DNA of 11,422 nt from Aquificaceae bacterium (GCA_015492115.1 WGFS01000105.1:1-11422); one strand, 5' to 3'. Shown: positions 5,858 to 11,422, counted from the first letter of the stretch. Made by a program: numbers and translations. The notes: generated from the letters alone by a model not told the origin.

Positions 5858-6871
5858 ATGAGGACGAAGAACAACAAAGAGCTGACAAGACTCATTTTAG
5901 TAAAATCCAGACAGCTGTGCAAGACCATCAAGAGTAGACCCCCAAAGAGAGGAAGACCACCCACATACCCAGACCACATAATCCTATTTGCCCTGCTCCT
6001 TAAAGTCCTTGAAAACCTGTCACTCAGAGACTTAGAACAAAGACTCAAAGACATCTTCCCAAAAGCCCCAGACCACACCACACTGTGGTACAGATTCAGA
6101 AAAATTGAAAATTCCTGCCTTAAGGAGCTAATCCATACAACAGCAAGAGAGATAATGAGAGAACTGAAAGCCAGAGAGTTTCACTGCCTTATAGCAGATG
6201 GAACGGGATTTGGTTATTCAGACACATTTAGACTCCTGTGGATGAAAGGCAAAGAGATAAGACAGGTAAGGTCGCACGTAAAGACAGAAGTACTCGTAGG
6301 AGTGGTAAAGGGAAAAGCTGTAGTTGTGGGAGTGAATGTAGGAAGAGCCTATTCAGACGAATGCAGGCTCCTGGGCTCCATGCTCAGAAACATTAAGTTC
6401 AGGGCAAGGTATTTCCTTGGAGATGCCTACTATGGGAAGGTGGATATACTGAGGGAGGTAAAGAGACTGAACATGTATGCTATAGTGCCTGTTAGGGACA
6501 CGACTCACACGAGGGTAAGGCATTCAATCAGGTTATGGGCGAAGGGAAACTATGAGAGTAGGAGGAAGGTGTATAAGAAGAACAGGTACAGGGTGGAGCA
6601 GGTAATAGGGATTGTGAAGAACAGGTTTGGCGACAGGGATTGTGTTAGGGACTTTCACACAGCGAGCTTGTATGTTCTTGCGAGGTTTGCTCTTTACAAT
6701 CTCATTCTTCTGCATAAGCTCCTTTTATTGTGTCTTAATCTTTTGAGGGCGTGTATGACTCTGTTATTCCTTTCCCTCCGTAATTTGGGTATTTTTCCAA
6801 CAGGCTCACCGAGACTTGACTTCCAGCTGGGTAGAAGGTTTACTTTTAACTCTATCGGTACCAGGAGGTAA
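5858..6871 (+). CDS. DDE transposase, IS5/IS4 superfamily
   Basis: Cuts and joins the element's ends. The 337-residue protein has a basic N-terminal region with KRGRPPTYPDHIILFALLL (30-48), the helical start typical of IS5-like transposases. The catalytic triad appears as Asp114 (IADGTGFGYSD), Asp189 (FLGDAYYGKVD) and Glu247. Tyr240, Arg243, Glu247 and Lys254 fit the Y-(2)-R-(3)-E-(6)-K signature exactly. The core looks intact, so it may be active. Codons 311-317 lie inside the right terminal repeat and residues 318-337 are encoded by flanking DNA; the TAA (6869-6871) sits directly after the AGGAGG of the next gene. A natural C-terminus is probably shorter, or was altered by insertion. Arginine codons switch from almost all AGA to almost all AGG near residue 170. 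The ribosome site AGGAAG is only 1 nt from the ATG; a weaker AGGGGGAG lies 19 nt away. Confidence 0.9.
   Translation: MRTKNNKELTRLILVKSRQLCKTIKSRPPKRGRPPTYPDHIILFALLLKVLENLSLRDLEQRLKDIFPKAPDHTTLWYRFRKIENSCLKELIHTTAREIMRELKAREFHCLIADGTGFGYSDTFRLLWMKGKEIRQVRSHVKTEVLVGVVKGKAVVVGVNVGRAYSDECRLLGSMLRNIKFRARYFLGDAYYGKVDILREVKRLNMYAIVPVRDTTHTRVRHSIRLWAKGNYESRRKVYKKNRYRVEQVIGIVKNRFGDRDCVRDFHTASLYVLARFALYNLILLHKLLLLCLNLLRACMTLLFLSLRNLGIFPTGSPRLDFQLGRRFTFNSIGTRR
6790..6808 (-). repeat. Right terminal inverted repeat
   Basis: Its reverse complement is TGAGCCTGTTGGAAAAATA, the partner of 5803-5821. It is read through in frame by the transposase gene (codons 311-317). Confidence 0.75.
6816..6844 (+). promoter_or_regulatory. 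Candidate promoter of the sulfurtransferase gene
   Basis: TTGACT (6816-6821), 17-bp spacer, TTTACT (6839-6844): 5 of 6 and 4 of 6 consensus matches. It starts 8 bp beyond the right IS repeat, or straddles the IS end if the repeat extends to 6818, in which case the -35 would be partly IS-derived. It lies inside the read-through tail of the transposase frame. Confidence 0.5.
6863..6868 (+). promoter_or_regulatory. Strong ribosome binding site for the sulfurtransferase
   Basis: AGGAGG, 6 nt before the ATG at 6875, abutting the TAA that ends the transposase frame. It fixes the start of the downstream gene and shows that the last transposase codons come from pre-existing flanking sequence. Confidence 0.85.
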
Positions 6872-6874
6872 GGG

Positions 6875-7804
6875 ATGAGACTGTTTATAGCTCTGCTCGT
6901 CACGATGGGAGTTTCCTTCTCCATGCCCAAGCTTGTGTCGCCAAAATGGTTGAGCCAGCATATCAGGGATAGAGACCTGGTGATCCTTGAGTTCTCAAAC
7001 TCTCAGAGTTACCTCGCAGAGGGGCACATACCCGGTGCAAGGCTGACCGAAAAGGAGGACTGGAGGGTTATGGATGAGAGGACAGGGGCTCTTGTTAGAA
7101 AGCCCGTGAAAGAGTATGAAAAACTTTTCAGGAGGTGGGGGATAAACAACGATTCAAAGGTAGTCCTCTATTACAAAGGGAACACTATGAACGAGATACT
7201 GGGGACTGTGTACGCTTACTGGATATTCCATCTGCTTGGTCACAGAGAGGTAGCCCTACTGGACGGAGGCTGGTCTTCATGGCTCTGGTATCACTCTATA
7301 AATGAGAAGAGGTATCCGATAAGCTACGATGAGCCTGAAGTTAAGGAGGGCAACTTCAAGGCTAAGTACGACCCTTACAAGGAGATAGACGCTGAGTATC
7401 TGTTAAAGAACATAGGCAAAAAACCTATAATTGATGGAAGACCAGTGGGGCACTACTTCGGAGTATCCAAGTTTCCTGCGGCAAAGAAGTATGGGCATGT
7501 TCCCTGCTCAGTTCCCTTCTCCTGGGAGTGGTGGGTAAAGAGGAATAAGGATACTGGTAAGCTCGTTATAGAAGTTCCAGACTACGTGGAGGATTTCCTC
7601 AGAAATCAGGGGATAGGCAAGGACGATGAAGTCCTTCTCTTCTGCTTCGGTGGAACTGGAGCTGCGTTTGTTTACACCGTGATGGACATAGCAGGTTACA
7701 GAGGTATGAGGGTTTACGATGCGTCAAAGAGGGAGTGGGAATCCCTGAACTACCCTCTCAACAGGTACGTGTGGGAGACCTTCAGGGACTGTAAGAGACC
7801 GTGA
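6875..7804 (+). CDS. Secreted tandem-rhodanese sulfurtransferase
   Basis: A thiosulfate/mercaptopyruvate sulfurtransferase-like protein of 309 residues that moves sulfane sulfur through a cysteine persulfide. An N-terminal hydrophobic stretch after MR (LFIALLVTMGVSFS) looks like a Sec signal, so it is probably periplasmic. Two rhodanese domains follow: the first (about 20-140: EGHIPGARL at 49-57, LLDGGWSSW at 128-136) has no cysteine where the active site should be (VVLYYKGNTM), as usual for the structural half. The second (about 165-300: GHVPCSVPF, then VLLFCFGGTGAAF) carries catalytic Cys257 in a CFGGTG loop. This loop differs from the common CxxGxRA, so substrate is uncertain. Cys211 and Cys306 are extra cysteines. 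The stop lies 4 bp from the convergent DoxX gene. It may deal with sulfur compounds in a sulfur- or thiosulfate-using organism (inference). Confidence 0.9.
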   Translation: MRLFIALLVTMGVSFSMPKLVSPKWLSQHIRDRDLVILEFSNSQSYLAEGHIPGARLTEKEDWRVMDERTGALVRKPVKEYEKLFRRWGINNDSKVVLYYKGNTMNEILGTVYAYWIFHLLGHREVALLDGGWSSWLWYHSINEKRYPISYDEPEVKEGNFKAKYDPYKEIDAEYLLKNIGKKPIIDGRPVGHYFGVSKFPAAKKYGHVPCSVPFSWEWWVKRNKDTGKLVIEVPDYVEDFLRNQGIGKDDEVLLFCFGGTGAAFVYTVMDIAGYRGMRVYDASKREWESLNYPLNRYVWETFRDCKRP

Positions 7805-7808
7805 ACCC

Positions 7809-8285
7809 TTACTTCAAGCTTTTTAAAACTCTCTCTATAAGTGTATCAACGGACAGCTTTCCTCCTCCGAACAGGAGGAGTATCAGAGCTGTATACATAA
7901 AAGTAAAGGGAGGGGCTGTGTAAAATTCGTCAGGCTGGGAAAACATGTTCAGGAGCTCGCTCCTGTGGGCTACGAGGTAAGCTACGAACATCTCTCCTGC
8001 GAGGAACGCTCCAACTAATCTGGTTCCAAGCCCAAGGCTAATTAGAAAACCCCCTAAAAACTCTGTGAGCCCTATGAAGTAGGCGTTGAAAATGGGAAAG
8101 GGCATTCCCAGGCTTGCGAAGAACTCTGCTGTCCTGTCTATGTGGGTGAGTTTACCGTAACCCGCCTGAGCAAAGAGCCAGCCCCAGTACAGCCTTATAA
8201 AGAGAAGAAAGAGGGACTGGAGGGGAGGTAGGATTTTCCCAGTCCTCTCGTAAGCGTAAACTACACCCTTTAGATTTACGGTCAT
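7809..8285 (-). CDS. DoxX-family membrane protein (HvfD/BufD-like)
   Basis: A 158-residue inner-membrane protein with four predicted helices (about 23-42, 66-86, 90-108, 126-141). Family features are FIRLYWGWLFAQAGYGKL (29-46) and LTEFLGGFLISLGLGTRL (73-90). DoxX proteins occur as thiosulfate:quinone oxidoreductase subunits and as the D component of HvfABCD/bufferin RiPP operons, where the role is not firmly known. Here it lies 34 nt behind the Cys-rich precursor gene, on the same strand and opposite the MNIO pair, which favours the second identity. AAGGAGA lies 7 nt before the ATG, a good ribosome site. No DoxA-like partner is in the window. The sulfurtransferase converges on it from the left, so a sulfur-oxidation role is the main alternative. 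Confidence 0.85.
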   Translation of the reverse strand: MTVNLKGVVYAYERTGKILPPLQSLFLLFIRLYWGWLFAQAGYGKLTHIDRTAEFFASLGMPFPIFNAYFIGLTEFLGGFLISLGLGTRLVGAFLAGEMFVAYLVAHRSELLNMFSQPDEFYTAPPFTFMYTALILLLFGGGKLSVDTLIERVLKSLK

Positions 8286-8319
8286 GGTTTACTCTCCTTA
8301 AGGTTCGCGGGAAAGGCTG

Positions 8320-8586
8320 TTAGGAGTTAGATTCTTCCTTCTTCATCTTCCCTCCGCATCCCCCGGGTCCTGCGCAGGTCATCTCCTTCTGTTTCTTTTT
8401 GGTCTTCTCTTTCTCCTCCTTCTTCATGCCAGCGCACGTCGCCTCTTTCGTCTGCTGACTCTTGTCACCACCCTTCATGCCTGCGCACTTTCCCTCACCT
8501 GCATGAGCGGGAGCTACACCTTCAGCTCCCAGTCCGAGTATAACCGCTGAGCCCAAAAGGCTTATAAGTTTCTGCTTTCTGTTCAT
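8320..8586 (-). CDS. HvfA/BufA-like RiPP precursor with three ExxCAG repeats
   Basis: An 88-residue exported peptide, the probable substrate of the MNIO encoded divergently next door. Residues 1-29 form a Sec-type signal (MNRKQK, a hydrophobic run LISLLGSAVILGLG, then VAPAHA before the likely cleavage at 29/30). The remaining 59 residues are almost only Lys, Glu, Gly, Met, Thr and Cys, with no hydrophobic core. Cysteines sit in repeats EGKCAGM (31-37), EATCAGM (48-54) and EMTCAGP (68-74), followed by Cys77 in GGCGG. EGKC is the modified motif reported for HvfA of Haemophilus. In that system Cys is oxidised by HvfB with HvfC to a copper-binding group. AAGGAGGTG lies 8 nt before the ATG, one of the strongest ribosome sites here. 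A plain metal-binding secreted peptide is the alternative; the neighbours argue against it. Confidence 0.85.
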   Translation of the reverse strand: MNRKQKLISLLGSAVILGLGAEGVAPAHAGEGKCAGMKGGDKSQQTKEATCAGMKKEEKEKTKKKQKEMTCAGPGGCGGKMKKEESNS

Positions 8587-8690
8587 GGCTTCTACACCTC
8601 CTTGTAACTTAACTATAAACCCTTTTGGGTGCTTATCTGTAATTTATCTCACCAAATTCATGTAAATATGGGTTAAGTTTATCCTTAGAT
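8587..8690. promoter_or_regulatory. Divergent control region between precursor and MNIO genes
   Basis: 104 bp, AT-rich. It holds the precursor's ribosome site (minus strand AAGGAGGTG), a minus-strand -10 candidate TATAGT (8612-8617), a small ACCC-TTTT-GGGT dyad (8619-8630) just upstream of that box, a tandem TTATCT repeat at 11-bp pitch (8633-8638, 8644-8649), and an exact inverted pair AACTTAAC (8606-8613) / GTTAAGTT (8672-8679). On the plus side only a weak TTCATG-17-TATCCT (8657-8685) is visible and no Shine-Dalgarno precedes the MNIO gene. The arrangement suggests shared control of precursor and maturation genes. Confidence 0.6.
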
Positions 8691-9515
8691 ATGGAGTTAA
8701 AAGTTCCTGAAGGCTTCGGTTTGGGGTTAAGATACTCCTTCGCTGAGGATGTACTTACCTCTGAAAGGTCTCCACGGTGGTTTGAGATCGCCCCCGAGAA
8801 CTGGATGGGAAGGGGAGGTTTTTTTAAGAGAGTTCTTCACGGCGTGAGAGAGCGCTTCCCCGTTGTGTGTCACGGGCTGTCCCTTTCCATAGGCTCTCCA
8901 GATGAGCCCAACTACGAGTTCTTGAAGGAGCTTAAGGAGTTCTTCAGGGAGTTTGAGATAGGCGTATATTCGGAGCACCTGAGTTTCTCCTCTATGGAGG
9001 GAGATTACCTTCACGACCTCTTCCCCCTTCCCTTCACCGAGGGTATGGTAAAACACGTCTCTGAGAAGATAGAGAGGGTTCAGGACTTCCTCGGGATGCC
9101 CCTTATACTTGAAAACATCTCCTACTACTACGTTCCGCTGAAAGGTATGGAAGAGTGGGAGTTTATAAACGCAATTCTGGAAGAGAGCTCCGCCTACATG
9201 CTCCTTGACGTGAACAACGTTTACGTGAACTCTGTGAACCACGGTTACGACCCCTACGAGTTCATAGACAGATTGCCTCTGGACAGGGTAGCTTACGTTC
9301 ACATAGCGGGGCACGAGAGGGGAGACAGGATACTCATAGATACCCACGGGGAGAGGGTTAAGGAGGAGGTGATAAAACTCCTGATTTATCTACTATCAAA
9401 GAGACCCGACCTGCCCGTACTGCTGGAGAGGGATAACAACATACCTCCCTATGAGGAGCTACTGGAGGAACTTGAAGAGATAAAGGGTGCGTGCGATGCG
9501 CAGAGAGTTGTATGA
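8691..9515 (+). CDS. MNIO (DUF692) multinuclear non-heme iron oxidase, HvfB/BufB-like
   Basis: A 274-residue TIM-barrel oxidase of the DUF692/MbnB/HvfB family, which uses two or three iron ions and O2 to remodel peptide cysteines. Usual family length is about 280. Conserved stretches: FEIAPENWM (31-39), VCHGLSLSIGSPDEP (59-73), SEHLSFS (94-100), PLILENISYYY (137-147), LLDVNNVYVN (171-180), HIAGHE (204-209), IDTHGERV (216-223), LLERDNN (244-250). Candidate metal ligands by family pattern are His61, His96, Glu141, Asp173, Asn175, His204, Asp217, His219 and Glu246. It overlaps the DUF2063 gene that follows, the normal BC pairing, and faces the Cys-rich precursor gene across a shared control region. 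The ATG has no clear ribosome site, but the frame has no upstream ATG in the gap. The chemistry it performs here (thiooxazole, oxazolone/thioamide or other) is not readable from sequence. Confidence 0.94.
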   Translation: MELKVPEGFGLGLRYSFAEDVLTSERSPRWFEIAPENWMGRGGFFKRVLHGVRERFPVVCHGLSLSIGSPDEPNYEFLKELKEFFREFEIGVYSEHLSFSSMEGDYLHDLFPLPFTEGMVKHVSEKIERVQDFLGMPLILENISYYYVPLKGMEEWEFINAILEESSAYMLLDVNNVYVNSVNHGYDPYEFIDRLPLDRVAYVHIAGHERGDRILIDTHGERVKEEVIKLLIYLLSKRPDLPVLLERDNNIPPYEELLEELEEIKGACDAQRVV

Positions 9516-10194
9516 GATGAGAAAACTGTTTGAGACCGCAAAGGGTGTAAAGGATCCCGAGGAGCATAACCTTGAGGTCTATCATCAACTCGTCTATAAC
9601 AGGTTTGAGGACTTCATAAGAACTTCCTTTCCCGTATTTTCCTCATACGTAGAGGGAGAGCTTGAGACCATCGTTGATGAGTTCCTGAGGGAAATACACA
9701 CAAAACCTCTTCTGATAGAGCTTGGCAGGGAGTTCGTGGAGTTCTTCAGAGGTAGAGATTACCACTTCAAAGATACGCTCCCTTTTCTGGAGGAGCTACT
9801 CCTGTACGAGTGGCTGGAGATAGAGCTATTCAACGCTCCCGACGACGCCTCCTCTGAGGATTTTCACTGGGAAGGTAAATACAGGCTATCCTCAACGTCG
9901 CGACTCCTGCATTTCTCTTACCCTGTCCACAGGTGTGAGGGTGTCTCAACCGAGGATATCCTTGGAGAGAAAGGGGATTACTACCTACTGCTTTACAGGG
10001 GAAACACCGAAGAGGTCAGAAACGTTGAACTCACCGAGTTCGTTTACTCCTTTCTAAAGGATATTACCGGTGGGATGAGCCCTGAGGAAGCCCTGGAATG
10101 CAGGGATCTCGGAGAGGATAGGGAGGAGGTGAAAGCCTACCTTGAGAGGTTCCTGAAGGAGCTCGTAAATTTCGGCGTCATCATCAAAAATTGA
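9496..10194 (+). CDS. DUF2063 MNIO partner protein, HvfC/BufC-like
   Basis: Partner that in characterised systems presents the precursor to the MNIO. The N-terminal half carries the DUF2063 pattern: EVYHQLVYNRFEDFIRTSFP (30-49 in the long form) with the usual helix-rich start, then VDEFLREIH and LIELGREFVEFF. The C-terminal half (about 120-235) is the winged-helix-like precursor-recognition region expected for this family. Three in-frame starts exist: GTG 9487, ATG 9496 and ATG 9517. I chose ATG 9496 because AAGGG lies 8 nt before it and the overlap with the MNIO gene (20 nt) fits coupled translation; GTG 9487 would add three residues, while ATG 9517 begins 1 nt after the MNIO stop. Length of 232-235 residues is normal. 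There is no signal peptide, so it acts in the cytosol with the MNIO before export of the product. Confidence 0.9.
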   Translation: MRRELYEMRKLFETAKGVKDPEEHNLEVYHQLVYNRFEDFIRTSFPVFSSYVEGELETIVDEFLREIHTKPLLIELGREFVEFFRGRDYHFKDTLPFLEELLLYEWLEIELFNAPDDASSEDFHWEGKYRLSSTSRLLHFSYPVHRCEGVSTEDILGEKGDYYLLLYRGNTEEVRNVELTEFVYSFLKDITGGMSPEEALECRDLGEDREEVKAYLERFLKELVNFGVIIKN

Positions 10195-10218
10195 TCTCAC
10201 AGCCCGAAATAAAGATCT

Positions 10219-11148
10219 ATGAGGGTTGAAGACTCTCATGTCTCCCTGGGTGGAGAGGTTCAGAGCCTGGAGTTCAGCTTCCAGAGAAGGAGTATAACGT
10301 TCATAAGGGAAGAGCCCCGGAAGAACCCCTTCGGGGTGATTCCTATCAGGGTGAAGATGCAACCAATACAGGCAGATAGTGTGGAGGACGCAAAGGAGCT
10401 CATAATTAAGAAGCTCATAGAGCTCCTGACGGGCAAAAAGGTAAAGACCCTGTCTATTGAAGATCTGACAAGTACCGAGCTTCCTCCCGTGAATGAGCCT
10501 CAGTTCGGGGCGGTTTACGAGGAGGAGAACGTATCCGTTAAAGCCAACAGGCTGAACTTCTTTGCCTACGGAGAGGTGAGGACGAAGGACGGGAGGGTAT
10601 TCAGGTTCGAGGTTAACTTCAAGCTCTTTAACATGGAGCTGAAGGTGAGCGATAAGACAGTCCGCTCGGGGAGCGTTGCCCTCGTTGACCCCCTGATAAT
10701 AGACCTGAACGGATCACCGGAGCTTCTATCTCCTGCGAGGTTTGAGTTTGACATCAACGGGGACGGGAAGAAGGAGAAGGTTCCCCTCCTGGCTGAGGGG
10801 AAGGGCTTTATCTTCTTTGACCGCAACTCCAACAACAGGGTTGACAGGGGTGAGATAGTGGGTGTCAGGACGGGAGACGCCTTCTCTGAGCTCAGCTCCT
10901 TGGACAGCGACGGGAACGGGTGGCTTGACGAGGGAGACCCCGCCTTCAGCAGACTTAAGGTCTGGCTCAGGAACGCCCGCGAAGACAGGGTTGTGAGCCT
11001 GTCCCGGCTCGGCGTGGGAGCCTTATACACGGGGAGCTTCAAGACGGTGTTCAATCTGGGAAGCACAGGAGTCCTGAAGAACCTCGGACTTTACCTCACG
11101 GAGTCGGGAAATTCCGGAGTGCTCGCAAAGGTTGACTTCAGGGCTTAG
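10219..11148 (+). CDS. Hypothetical protein with three EF-hand-like calcium loops
   Basis: Function not recognised. The 309-residue protein has no signal peptide or membrane segment. Residues 1-145 are unassigned, with an amphipathic helix DAKELIIKKLIELLTGKK (57-74) and a strand-rich part after 100. Residues about 155-250 resemble a module in large calcium-binding bacterial surface or RTX-like proteins: VDPLIIDLNGS (156-166), then loops DINGDGKKE (178-186), DRNSNNRVDRGE (201-212) and DSDGNGWLDEGD (229-240), followed by AFSRLKVWL (242-250). The Asp/Asn spacing fits DxDxDG calcium sites. It starts 24 nt after the MNIO partner gene on the same strand, so it may share that transcript, but it is not a known member of HvfABCD loci. 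No ribosome site is visible. Its TAG overlaps the TAA of the convergent Crp/Fnr gene by 3 bases. Confidence 0.82.
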   Translation: MRVEDSHVSLGGEVQSLEFSFQRRSITFIREEPRKNPFGVIPIRVKMQPIQADSVEDAKELIIKKLIELLTGKKVKTLSIEDLTSTELPPVNEPQFGAVYEEENVSVKANRLNFFAYGEVRTKDGRVFRFEVNFKLFNMELKVSDKTVRSGSVALVDPLIIDLNGSPELLSPARFEFDINGDGKKEKVPLLAEGKGFIFFDRNSNNRVDRGEIVGVRTGDAFSELSSLDSDGNGWLDEGDPAFSRLKVWLRNAREDRVVSLSRLGVGALYTGSFKTVFNLGSTGVLKNLGLYLTESGNSGVLAKVDFRA

Positions 11149-11422
11149 AACTCCCTCACCTCCTCAAGGGTGTTTCTGTCAAGGACCCTTATCCTCCTTC
11201 TCCCAACCTCTATCGCCCCCATCTGCTTGAGCTCGTTCAGGGCTAAGGTGGTCGCTTCCCTCGTTGCCCCTATCAGGCTCGCAAGCTCCCTGTGGGAGAG
11301 GGAGAGTCTTATGTTTCCTTCCTCATCCCCGAACTTCTCAAGGAGTCTTATAAGCAGAGAGGAGAGCCGGCTTAAGACCGGCTTCGCTACCAGCTCTTCA
11401 ATTCTCACCTCAAGCTCGTAGG
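11145..11422 (-). CDS. Crp/Fnr-family transcription regulator, C-terminal part
   Basis: Only the last 91 residues are inside the window; the frame is open to the right edge (YELEVRIEEL... before the first in-frame GTG), so the nucleotide- or redox-sensing domain lies outside. The visible part starts with the end of the long dimer helix (VLSRLSSLLIRLLEKFGD), then the winged helix-turn-helix: LSHRELASLIGATREATTLA (recognition helix REATTLALNELKQMG), the wing IEVGRRRIRVLD and the usual closing helix NTLEEVREF. This is the HTH_Crp pattern. It overlaps the 3' end of the convergent calcium-loop gene by 4 bp. Whether it senses cAMP, O2, NO or something else cannot be told from this part. GTG at 11408 is an internal codon, not a start. 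Confidence 0.92.
   Translation of the reverse strand, partial: YELEVRIEELVAKPVLSRLSSLLIRLLEKFGDEEGNIRLSLSHRELASLIGATREATTLALNELKQMGAIEVGRRRIRVLDRNTLEEVREF

Larger units (their letters stand above)
5803..6808 (+). mobile_element. Insertion sequence, IS5/IS4 superfamily
   Basis: An approximately 1.0-kb element with one transposase gene, bounded by imperfect inverted repeats. The left end, TGAGCCCGTTTAAAAAATA (5803-5821), matches the reverse complement of 6790-6808 at 16 of 19 positions. Weaker similarity extends outward (CAGGTCT against CAAGTCT with a 2-nt length difference), so the true ends may lie near 5791 and 6818. No clear target duplication is seen with either choice, so the exact ends and generation of a duplication are unresolved. 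The element separates the HDOD gene from the sulfurtransferase gene. Family placement rests on the transposase DDE/YREK motif only; it was not compared with an IS database. Confidence 0.8.

Noticed and set aside
5812..6081. 89-codon minus-strand frame with a hydrophobic C-terminal half
   Set aside because: Antisense to the transposase N-terminus. The hydrophobic look follows from the A+C-rich sense strand and there is no ribosome site.
5791..6818. Longer IS ends (31 and 29 nt repeats starting CAGGTCT and CAAGTCT)
   Set aside because: Requires a 2-nt length difference between the repeats and gives no target duplication. Kept as a possibility but not used for the boundaries.
7809..8285. DoxD/DoxA thiosulfate:quinone oxidoreductase
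   Set aside because: No DoxA partner is present and the gene directly follows the RiPP precursor. A sulfur role is kept only as an alternative.
8320..8586. Metallothionein-like or simple low-complexity secreted peptide
   Set aside because: Cysteines are too few and not in CxC/CxxC clusters. The ExxC repeats and the adjacent MNIO, DUF2063 and DoxX genes fit a RiPP precursor better.
8727..9347. 206-codon open frame on the minus strand
   Set aside because: It is fully antisense to the MNIO gene, and its translation has no family motif or plausible ribosome site. It mirrors the codon bias of the real gene.
1..11422. CRISPR array, tRNA, rRNA or riboswitch
   Set aside because: No regularly spaced direct repeats, no cloverleaf-type segment and no known riboswitch core were seen; nearly all sequence is coding.

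Overview
The window looks like chromosomal DNA of a thermophilic, chemolithotrophic bacterium, most probably of the Aquificota (Aquifex, Hydrogenivirga and relatives). This is an inference from heavy AGG and ATA codon use, Glu/Lys-rich compact proteins, very tight gene packing (convergent genes overlapping by 4 and 14 bp), and an IspH that reads like the Aquifex protein as I remember it. No database search was run.

Layout. (1) Positions 1-2745, minus strand: a hyuB-purN-ispH run, giving a hydantoinase B/oxoprolinase-type subunit, GAR formyltransferase and the first 178 residues of IspH, which runs off the left edge. (2) Positions 2803-5740: two convergent signalling genes whose 3' ends overlap, a PAS-GGDEF-EAL protein (plus) and a degenerate-EAL/HDOD protein (minus), forming a small c-di-GMP module. 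(3) About 5803-6808: an IS5/IS4-superfamily insertion sequence with imperfect 19-bp terminal inverted repeats and a DDE transposase carrying a perfect YREK signature. Its reading frame continues through the right repeat and stops on the ribosome binding site of the next gene. (4) Positions 6875-7804: a secreted tandem-rhodanese sulfurtransferase.

(5) Positions 7809-10194 form the most interesting region, a complete but unannotated RiPP locus of the HvfABCD/bufferin type. A small secreted Cys-containing precursor (HvfA/BufA-like, three ExxCAG repeats) and a DoxX-family membrane protein (HvfD/BufD-like) lie on the minus strand. An MNIO (DUF692) iron oxidase (HvfB/BufB-like) and its DUF2063 partner (HvfC/BufC-like) are divergently transcribed on the plus strand from a 104-bp AT-rich control region. 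In the characterised systems the MNIO and its partner oxidatively modify precursor cysteines, giving a copper-binding periplasmic peptide. By analogy this locus would make a copper-buffering or metal-binding peptide. (6) Positions 10219-11148: a protein with three EF-hand-like calcium loops, 24 nt behind the MNIO partner gene and possibly co-transcribed with it. (7) Positions 11145-11422: the C-terminal helix-turn-helix of a Crp/Fnr-family regulator, cut by the right edge.

No rRNA, tRNA, CRISPR array or strong intrinsic terminator was found, and no stretch longer than 300 bp lacks a gene.
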